A DNA stretch of 8,687 nt from Fidelibacterota bacterium (GTDB lineage Bacteria > Fidelibacterota > Marinisomatia > Marinisomatales > TCS55). Location: assembly GCA_002716525.1 (NCBI GenBank), contig PBBH01000011.1, positions 25,421 to 34,107 on the forward strand, read 5' to 3'. The translations under genes and the position numbers were made by a program. The notes beneath the pieces were generated by a model, which was not told the origin of the DNA, did no database searches, and saw only the letters and a program-made list of their open reading frames with translations. Of this stretch, positions 1 to 6,466 are shown piece by piece (position 1 is the stretch's first letter; each line of letters begins with the position of its first letter).

Positions 1-464
1 GGGTTATCTTTGATCTCAATTTGATTAATTTGAATACCCTGATTAGATTTATTGCCAGAGTCCAATAACTGGCGAAATGTTTGAATCCCATAGAAGATAC
101 CATTTGGTGTTCCTGCATTGATTTGTACTGTCTGATCGCTAACACTTAAATGATATCCTTCTTCACTGTAGGAATTATTATCTTCAATTACATTCAAGTT
201 GATTGTTTTACTGGAAAAATCTGAGACTAATAATCCATAATCAGAATAAAGATTTTCCGATAATATTTCTTTTAGCGAATTAAGATCTTTATGTCCATCA
301 TTTTGGGTCACAGCCCATTGGTTATTTATTAACGTTTGGCTTTTTCCTATTAAAATTGAAGAAGGTAAAGGGACCAAACCCAAATCATCAGTAGTAGGTT
401 TTGAATCGCACCCAATCATCCATAACAATGTTGTTTGAGCCAGGATATTTATCAACTTTTTCAT
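1..464 (-). CDS. GH20 beta-N-acetylhexosaminidase, lipoprotein (partial, N-terminal third)
   Basis: The gene runs off the left edge; 154 complete residues are visible. Residues 1 to 19 form a lipoprotein signal (MKKLINILAQTT..., ending WMIGC, with the lipidated Cys at 19), so the enzyme is probably anchored in the cell envelope. The rest matches the non-catalytic N-terminal domain of GH20 enzymes: LVPLPSSI near residue 30, EEGYHLSVS near 101 to 109, and the characteristic AGTPNGIFYGIQTFRQLL segment at 117 to 134, followed by IQINQIEIKDNP, which leads into the catalytic barrel. The family removes terminal GlcNAc or GalNAc from glycans by substrate-assisted catalysis through an Asp-Glu pair. 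That pair lies outside the window, so activity cannot be judged. The start follows the upstream stop by 12 nt; no clear Shine-Dalgarno is present. Confidence 0.88.
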   Translation of the reverse strand, partial: MKKLINILAQTTLLWMIGCDSKPTTDDLGLVPLPSSILIGKSQTLINNQWAVTQNDGHKDLNSLKEILSENLYSDYGLLVSDFSSKTINLNVIEDNNSYSEEGYHLSVSDQTVQINAGTPNGIFYGIQTFRQLLDSGNKSNQGIQINQIEIKDN

Positions 465-476
465 TACCGTCAATTC

Positions 477-1391
477 TTATAGCTTGAAGGCTTGTCCTCT
501 CTGTGCTATGTTAAAACCCGTATTTTTAATTTGGTTTTGAGCATTGGAATTATTTGTCAATGCAGGGTTAGTATGGTTCAAATGAATAAAATGAATGCCT
601 GTTTTATCTTCAACGGATTCTAGCAATTTCATCGTTTCTATGATAAACGGGTGGGGAATTTCAGTCATGTCCCTACCAGGGAGTTCATCATCTGTGAAAA
701 AAGATCCATCCATTAGGGTATAATTGTTTTCGGATACAATTTGGCTAATGTCTTTATCCCATTTTTCCCATTTATCAATATCGGGAATGAAAATAAGTGA
801 TCGGTTCGGGCCCTTAATTTTATATCCCACTGTTTCTGAAAATTCATCTCGATGAGGAACAAGAAATGGTGTAATCGAAATTCTTTTGTTCAATTCGGTT
901 GGTTTGCCATTTTTAATTTTTCTCAGGCTAATGTTCTCTAAATCTACTAATTGACTCCAAGGTCCATTTGTTCTTAGAAATTTTCCCATTTTGGGCATAA
1001 CGTACACAGGTGTTTCCTTTGTACCCATAACTTCTCGTCCAAGGTGCATGAGTCCTGAATAGTGACCAATATGGGCATGAGTTAAAAAAACACCTTTGAA
1101 CTTCTTAGGATTATTATTTGTGAGTATTTCAAATTGTTTTGGGAAGTCAGGAGTTGCCTCGATCATCCACGTTTCATTTGAATTTGGATCGACAATCCCA
1201 AGGCAATTTACTAATAGTTTTTTGGCCGGATCATTCCATCGATCAATACAACACTTTTTTTGGCAGCCTGCGTGAGGTACGCCCCCATCCTGGGCGATAC
1301 CAAGAACGACCACGTAAGGTTCTTGAATGGGCTCTTGTACACATCCATTGAGCAGGACGATAAGAATAATATTAATGAGCCGTTGGTTCAT
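477..1391 (-). CDS. PqqB-like metallo-beta-lactamase-fold lipoprotein
   Basis: A 304-residue protein with a lipoprotein signal ending LLNGC (Cys 17). The mature part resembles the PqqB branch of the metallo-beta-lactamase fold. It has a glycine-rich opening GIAQDGGVPHAG (31 to 42), a cysteine cluster CQKKCC (43 to 48) that may bind a structural metal, the metal motif HAHIGH (105 to 110), VPHRDE (His 180), IPDID (Asp 204) and IHLNHTNP (269 to 276). The usual fourth motif position, Asp in HxHxDH, is Gly 109 here, so the second metal site differs from classic hydrolases. PqqB proper is linked to PQQ cofactor biosynthesis and is not normally a lipoprotein; no other pqq gene is in the window, so a PQQ role is unlikely. 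A hydrolase of an unknown small molecule or glycan substituent is possible. The start overlaps the GH29 stop as ATGA. Fold confident, substrate unknown. Confidence 0.82.
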   Translation of the reverse strand: MNQRLINIILIVLLNGCVQEPIQEPYVVVLGIAQDGGVPHAGCQKKCCIDRWNDPAKKLLVNCLGIVDPNSNETWMIEATPDFPKQFEILTNNNPKKFKGVFLTHAHIGHYSGLMHLGREVMGTKETPVYVMPKMGKFLRTNGPWSQLVDLENISLRKIKNGKPTELNKRISITPFLVPHRDEFSETVGYKIKGPNRSLIFIPDIDKWEKWDKDISQIVSENNYTLMDGSFFTDDELPGRDMTEIPHPFIIETMKLLESVEDKTGIHFIHLNHTNPALTNNSNAQNQIKNTGFNIAQRGQAFKL

Positions 1392-2767
1392 GATTCTTTC
1401 CTCTTCAATTCAAGTACAATTACAAATGGATGCGAAGTAGATCTCGTTTTAATTTGGACCAAAGAGATCTCCTTATTATAACTTTGAATTTCCAATGAAC
1501 GGTTTGGGCGATCGAGCAAATACGCTTTATTGATTTGTTCACCTTTAGGTAATCTGATTTTGAGTTTTTTATTAATCGGGATATTAAATACGGTCATATA
1601 AATATTATCTCCCACCTTTGGCTTGGTATAATAGCCCCAGTCCTGCTTGTCTAACCCTGCATGGCCACAGTTATAAACGGCTTCACCGTATTTTTCCATC
1701 CATTGTCCAATCTCTTTGGCAATTCGTTTTTCTTCTCTGCGAATTGTACCGTCTGCTTTCGGGCCAAAGTTAAGTAGAAAATTTCCGCCCAATGATACAC
1801 TATGGATAAGCATTTCGATTAATTCATTAGGTGATTTTACATGACTGGTGGTCCAATCCTTGTGAAATCCCCATTGATTCTCAGGTATTGTCATACAACT
1901 TTCCCAGTCCACTTGGATGATGGCAGTATCACCAGTGTCAGGAAGACGGCGTTCATAACCCGATTCATAGTCGCCCATTAGTCTCCCATTACTATCTCGA
2001 TGGCGGCTGCCATGTTCATCAGCGCGCATTCGACTGTTCACGATTAAACCGGGATGAATTTTTTTTAAATAATTTTCCAGTTCATAAGAAAACTGTCCAT
2101 TTAATTTCCATGATTGATCCCAAGTGCCATCGAACCAAAAACCTTTGACTTCGGGATATAATTTCAATAATTCTTCCAGCTGATTTTTTGTGAATGATTT
2201 AAATTGTTCAAATGCAAATTGATCCGAATCTGATTTGATCTCTTTTCGCCAATTCGGATGGTGCCAATCAAGAATAGAGTAATAAAAATATACATCGATA
2301 CCTTCCTCAGTATAAGCATCCACAAATGGACGTAGTAAATCATTATTATAGGGTGTTGATTCTACATCGAATTCTGTGAATTTACTTGGCCACAAACAAA
2401 ACCCATCATGGTGCTTTGTTGTAATGGTTACATACCGTGCTCCCATGTGTTTCGCCATTTTCGCCCATTTTTTTGGATCGAACCGACTTGGGTTAAAATC
2501 ATATTGTAATGAATCCCAGTGGGCGCTAGGAATTGCAGCCCAGACCGGGAGCCACTCTGCGGCACCGGTATAGATTTTACCTTCCCACTCTCCACCAGGT
2601 ATGGCATATAATCCCCAATGGATGAATTGTCCAAATCGATTTGTACGCCACTTTTCCATAGCGGTGTCTGTTCGCTTTTCGGTTAAAAGCGGCCCATATT
2701 TCACAGTTATTACTTGCCCGAATAGAGGAAGGGAAATTATTATCTGAAATATAATGGCTTTAATCAT
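1388..2767 (-). CDS. GH29 alpha-L-fucosidase, exported
   Basis: A 459-residue enzyme of the retaining fucosidase family GH29, which releases terminal alpha-L-fucose. An in-frame ATG 39 nt further upstream exists. I chose the ATG at 2767 because it gives a clean Sec signal (MIKAIIFQIIISLPLFGQ, cleavage near residue 18) and an 8-nt ATGATTAA overlap with the upstream gene. Family motifs in order: RFGQFIHWGLYAIPGGEW (44 to 61), TTKHHDGFCLWPS (116 to 128), YYSILDWHHPNW (162 to 173), and GFWFDGTWD (209 to 217) with Asp 213 at the nucleophile position. DWESCMTI (287 to 294) follows, with Glu 289 as the likely acid/base, then WGF at 299 to 301 and GGNFLLNFGPKADG (327 to 340). The C-terminus (about 375 to 455) looks like the usual small beta-domain. 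It appears complete and active. Whether it belongs to the broad (A) or 3/4-linkage-specific (B) subfamily cannot be settled by eye. No lipobox is seen, so it is probably periplasmic. Confidence 0.93.
   Translation of the reverse strand: MIKAIIFQIIISLPLFGQVITVKYGPLLTEKRTDTAMEKWRTNRFGQFIHWGLYAIPGGEWEGKIYTGAAEWLPVWAAIPSAHWDSLQYDFNPSRFDPKKWAKMAKHMGARYVTITTKHHDGFCLWPSKFTEFDVESTPYNNDLLRPFVDAYTEEGIDVYFYYSILDWHHPNWRKEIKSDSDQFAFEQFKSFTKNQLEELLKLYPEVKGFWFDGTWDQSWKLNGQFSYELENYLKKIHPGLIVNSRMRADEHGSRHRDSNGRLMGDYESGYERRLPDTGDTAIIQVDWESCMTIPENQWGFHKDWTTSHVKSPNELIEMLIHSVSLGGNFLLNFGPKADGTIRREEKRIAKEIGQWMEKYGEAVYNCGHAGLDKQDWGYYTKPKVGDNIYMTVFNIPINKKLKIRLPKGEQINKAYLLDRPNRSLEIQSYNKEISLVQIKTRSTSHPFVIVLELKRKES
1399..1404 (-). 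promoter_or_regulatory. Possible Shine-Dalgarno for the PqqB-like gene
   Basis: AGAGGA reads on the minus strand 7 nt upstream of the ATG at 1391. It is the only plausible Shine-Dalgarno seen among the seven starts. It lies inside GH29 codons for Leu-Lys-Arg-Lys, so it may be coincidental. Confidence 0.35.
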
Positions 2768-4028
2768 ATATATAATATTTCTGAGACTGATTTTTAAAAA
2801 AATCATCGTTAGTTAAGTGTGAAAAAATCTTTCCTTTTTTTAGATCTTCACTAAATCCATCCTGTCCCCATAACCGGGCCATTCCTGATTCTTTAATTGT
2901 TAATTGTTTCGGATAAAGTTGGTAAATAGCATTGATGACATGAACTCCCACTAATGCACTATTGTATTTGTTCCTATTCGTGATCATGAGTTCAACGCCT
3001 TCACAAAGCTGCTCTTTATGCTTTGGGTCAACAGCCATCCCAGGAATATCAATTGGTGTATAACTTACAGGTTTAAAGACCACCCCAGGGAGGTTTAGAT
3101 TATTTAAGGCGATCGCAAGATCTCTTTTCTGGATCCAAGGGGAACCAACTTGCTTAAAAGGTTTTTGAGTGCCACGGCCTTCATTTAGGTTTGTTGCTTC
3201 CAGCAAACACATGCCTGGGTAGACGATTGCTGTTGCCAAATCAGGAATATTTGGAGATGGTTTTACCCAGGGCAGATTTGTCTCATCCATCCATATCGAT
3301 CGGTTCCAATTTCTGACAGGAATAACAGTAAGATCAGGGTTCATATCGATCCAATTTTCCCCAATGATCATTTGAGCTAACTCCCCTACTGTCATGCCGT
3401 ATCTAATGGGAATAGGGTAGAACCCAACAAATGATTTATGTTTTTGAGCCAATAAAGGACCTTCAATTTTTTCCCCGGCTATTGGATTTGGACGGTCAAG
3501 AACCATCACTTCTATACCAGCATCTGCTGCAGCTTCCATAACCAAACCAAGAGTGGAGATATAGGTATAGAACCGAGCACCAATATCTTGAATGTCATAA
3601 ATGATTAAATCAAGTCCTTTCAATTGCGCTTGGGTAGGTTTGCGATTTTTGCCATATAGACTCACCACTTCTGGTAGGCGTTTTAATTGGCCATTATAAT
3701 CTACTTTTTCACCTGCTGCTGCTTCTCCAAACAAACCATGCTCTGGTGAAAAGATGATTTTAAGATTAACATCTTCTAGCTCAAGGAAACGTTCATAATT
3801 GGGGACCCCATTTCTATCTATACCCGTTTGGTTCGTCACTAGCCCAACTTTTTTATTGGTAATTAATTCAGATCGATCATCTAATAGGACATCTAAACCC
3901 ACCTTGACTTTCGCCAAATTTACAGGTTCATCTATTTTTTCCTGTTTCTGTTGAACTTGATGGATTGATTTTGGTGGTGTGCTACAACCAATTATTAAGA
4001 GTATAAGAAAAGGGAAACTATATTTCAT
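2760..4028 (-). CDS. NamZ-like exo-beta-N-acetylmuramidase lipoprotein (DUF1343, GH171)
   Basis: A 422-residue protein with a lipoprotein signal ending LLIIGC (Cys 15). The body is a full-length DUF1343 protein: VGLVTNQTGID (61 to 71), FSPEHGLFGEAAAG (93 to 106, with conserved Glu 96 in SPEHG), SLYGKNRKPT (123 to 132), IYDIQDIGARFYTYISTLG (143 to 161), VLDRPNPIAG (176 to 185), FYPIPIRYGMTVGE (203 to 216), WVKPSPNIPD (254 to 263) and LLEATNLNEGRGT (275 to 287). Characterised members, Bacillus NamZ and its Tannerella relative, release MurNAc from the non-reducing end of peptidoglycan fragments; this activity is inferred here from the family. The envelope location suits cleavage of muropeptide glycans made by a partner endo-enzyme such as the GH18 upstream. 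ATG 4028 is fixed by the TAATG stop-start overlap. All family motifs look intact, and no Shine-Dalgarno is seen. Confidence 0.9.
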   Translation of the reverse strand: MKYSFPFLILLIIGCSTPPKSIHQVQQKQEKIDEPVNLAKVKVGLDVLLDDRSELITNKKVGLVTNQTGIDRNGVPNYERFLELEDVNLKIIFSPEHGLFGEAAAGEKVDYNGQLKRLPEVVSLYGKNRKPTQAQLKGLDLIIYDIQDIGARFYTYISTLGLVMEAAADAGIEVMVLDRPNPIAGEKIEGPLLAQKHKSFVGFYPIPIRYGMTVGELAQMIIGENWIDMNPDLTVIPVRNWNRSIWMDETNLPWVKPSPNIPDLATAIVYPGMCLLEATNLNEGRGTQKPFKQVGSPWIQKRDLAIALNNLNLPGVVFKPVSYTPIDIPGMAVDPKHKEQLCEGVELMITNRNKYNSALVGVHVINAIYQLYPKQLTIKESGMARLWGQDGFSEDLKKGKIFSHLTNDDFFKNQSQKYYIYD

Positions 4029-6466
4029 TACTTTAATAAAGTAAATTTTTTGGTGAGAATCTTCTGTCCTTGTGATAGGTTTACCAAATACAACCCTGAT
4101 GGTGCTTCCAAACCATTAGGCAGTCTTCCATTCCAAATGAATTTCTGATTTCTAGTAGCCAAAGGCTGAACAGAAATTCTAACAATTTCTCTACCTATAA
4201 TATCTGTAATAAATAAGTAGGCGATTGGGCTCTTTTCAAATAATTGGAATTCAATTGTTATAGAACGATTAGATGGATTTGGATATAGGGCTGATATATT
4301 TAATTTTTTCGGAATTTGAGCAATTTCACCATCTACAGAAGCAATAGGACCATCAAGGTATTCCATGATCCTAGCCATGATATCATTTCGTTTTTCTTGT
4401 GGATAGATCGTTTCAAATCCGATACTCAGATAGACTAATCCTCCAGAGACAGGGCTACCATCAAAACCACCTAAATAGGCTATCCCGGCGCCACCTCTCG
4501 TATCATAATCCACGTCATCGAACTTTAGTATAATATCCGCATTTTCGACAGGTTTTATTCCATCAGGCCAATCAACATCGTAAGTGCCATTTGTCCCATC
4601 ATCAAATGATAATGAAATATTTTCCAGGAATGTACCAGTGACACCTGTTGCGTTATATGTGCCCTGTTTTCCTCCAGCTGCGTCAGTTAAATAGGTTGCT
4701 CTTAGAAATTTTTCATAAAATACTTGGTCTGTTACGTTCCCTTTCTCCGAAACATCATAACCTATTTCCGATCCAGATACGAATAATCGCCCGCCGCCTT
4801 TCAAAAAAGCTTGAATTAAGGATTGTTCTTTTTCAGAAAAGGTGGATGTGCCTGAACTTTCTTCACCTAGTATCCAGTCTACAATTAAATAGTCGCTGAT
4901 TTTTATCCGTTCATTCATTACAGCTTCGTTATTTGCAGAATCAAAAAGGTATTTCCCATTATGAATTGCATCACCATGCTGACGTATAAAATCAAATGTG
5001 TTTTTTGTCCCGTTCACTCGATCAAAACCATTTACAATTAATACTTTAGGCATGGTTGTAGAAGTAACAACGCCTAGCACTTCTGTGTAATCGCTATCGC
5101 CGTATTCATTTATAGCTTTGACTTTTAAGTAATATGGGATATCTGGATTTAGGTTTTGTAAAAGAATCGGGCGAGAGGTAAACAAACCTAAATCTTCCGT
5201 TTGGTCTGAATTGAGAAAAATTCTTATTACCTGAAAAGATGTTGCTCTGTCAGCACCGGTAAAATCGATTGATGCTACGCCGCTACCTAAATTGGTAACT
5301 GAGATATTCATAGGCGTTGATGGTGCTGTTTCGGCGCCCAGCTTCACTTTTATTAATTCCCATAATTCATCGTAACCACTATCATATCCCAGAGCCCATA
5401 TTCCGATGCCTTTTAAATTTTTTAATAAGGCTAGGTCATACTTTTTTGAAAGAGAAAGGCTGTCATCATACCAGGCTTGAAACCATCCCGGATTTTGGTA
5501 TTTATACCAGGGCGTTTCAGAAATATTATCCCAGATTTTTCCGTAAGAGAGGGCTTTAGATTCAGCTGTTGAAAAAATAACAGCACTTCCATCACCGGTG
5601 GTGCTGGCATCTTTTTCTCCTGAACTAGCCGGCCATTCGTAACCGTAATAGGGACATCCTAAGATAATTTTACTTGTATTATTTGCTGTAACAGAAAGGT
5701 ATGTATTCACTGTGTTGGTAATATTGTAAGACCCACCATTAAGTGGAGCTACTGGCCCGGTTGTTGAACTGCCTTTCCAATAGTAATCATAGCCCATAAT
5801 GAATAATCCATCACTTTCATTAGCTAAAGCATTAAAATCCCAAGCATTATTCCAGTCTACTGCTGGTGTAGCAAGCGTGACCTTGGCATGGGAAATTTCA
5901 TTCCTAAGTGCGCTCCGGAGATTTTTAATAAAAGTGACTAAGTTAGATTTTTGAGAAGCTGGAAAAGCTTCAAAATCCACATTCACCCCATCAGCACCAG
6001 CCCGCTTCACTTCATACACTAGATTCTTAATTAAATTTTCTTGATTATTTGTATTGCTCAATAATGTTTCTAAGTCTGATGTATTAAAAAGTGTGACTGT
6101 AAGAACAACTTCTACACCATTTGTATGAGCCTTGTTAATCAGATCAGTTGCTGGCCACCCATGGAGATCTATGAGTTCTCCAGCCGCATTTGCTTCTGCA
6201 GAGAAATAAGCAATAGTGGTAAGAAGTTCATATTGATAATTTTGCCAATTGGTTCCCTGCCAATAAGGATGATAACCAAAGACCATTCTAGATGGCCCTT
6301 TTTCTCTGGTTTTTATCGGATCGGCCGGTCCTGTATATGTTTTGTAGGCTGGTTCTAAATAATTTGCCTTATTGTAGGTCAATTCAATTTGATGAATACT
6401 CTTGAACTGTAGTTCGCTCGAATCTTGTGCGAGAAGGGAAACTGCTAGAACTAATTCATTAAACAT
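4028..6466 (-). CDS. Secreted multidomain GH18 glycosidase with Fn3 and sorting domain
   Basis: 812 residues from the ATG at 6466. Residues 61 to about 375 are a GH18 barrel: VFGYHPYWQG (62 to 71), the active-site strand DGVNVDFE (159 to 166, acid Glu 166, Asp 164), MGYDYYW (224 to 230) and GIWALGYD (355 to 362). The Asn at 162, where chitinases have Asp, plus the following AFPASQ..LVTFIKNLRSAL, resemble YaaH/SleL-type peptidoglycan N-acetylglucosaminidases more than chitinases. About 380 to 470 is an Fn3-like domain. About 472 to 705 is a domain often found in large secreted FCB proteins (VNGFDRVNG, VDWILGEES, GGGRLFVSGSEIGYD) that I read as glutamine-amidotransferase-like, probably non-enzymatic. 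727 to 812 (LYPNPSNRSITIEF ... APSGLYLVNL) is a FlgD-like/type IX sorting domain. From ATG 6466 the leader (MFNELVLAVSLLAQ) is short and uncharged. In-frame GTG 6499 or TTG 6490 would give a better Sec signal (MKTFFLTV...), so the start is uncertain. Confidence 0.85.
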   Translation of the reverse strand: MFNELVLAVSLLAQDSSELQFKSIHQIELTYNKANYLEPAYKTYTGPADPIKTREKGPSRMVFGYHPYWQGTNWQNYQYELLTTIAYFSAEANAAGELIDLHGWPATDLINKAHTNGVEVVLTVTLFNTSDLETLLSNTNNQENLIKNLVYEVKRAGADGVNVDFEAFPASQKSNLVTFIKNLRSALRNEISHAKVTLATPAVDWNNAWDFNALANESDGLFIMGYDYYWKGSSTTGPVAPLNGGSYNITNTVNTYLSVTANNTSKIILGCPYYGYEWPASSGEKDASTTGDGSAVIFSTAESKALSYGKIWDNISETPWYKYQNPGWFQAWYDDSLSLSKKYDLALLKNLKGIGIWALGYDSGYDELWELIKVKLGAETAPSTPMNISVTNLGSGVASIDFTGADRATSFQVIRIFLNSDQTEDLGLFTSRPILLQNLNPDIPYYLKVKAINEYGDSDYTEVLGVVTSTTMPKVLIVNGFDRVNGTKNTFDFIRQHGDAIHNGKYLFDSANNEAVMNERIKISDYLIVDWILGEESSGTSTFSEKEQSLIQAFLKGGGRLFVSGSEIGYDVSEKGNVTDQVFYEKFLRATYLTDAAGGKQGTYNATGVTGTFLENISLSFDDGTNGTYDVDWPDGIKPVENADIILKFDDVDYDTRGGAGIAYLGGFDGSPVSGGLVYLSIGFETIYPQEKRNDIMARIMEYLDGPIASVDGEIAQIPKKLNISALYPNPSNRSITIEFQLFEKSPIAYLFITDIIGREIVRISVQPLATRNQKFIWNGRLPNGLEAPSGLYLVNLSQGQKILTKKFTLLK

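Noticed and set aside
477..1391. True PqqB in PQQ biosynthesis
   Set aside because: Lipoprotein signal, altered metal motif and absence of pqqA, C, D or E neighbours argue against it.
2768..2806. ATG at 2806 as the GH29 start
   Set aside because: It adds 13 residues ahead of a good signal peptide and lengthens the overlap with the upstream gene to 47 nt; the ATG at 2767 is more natural.
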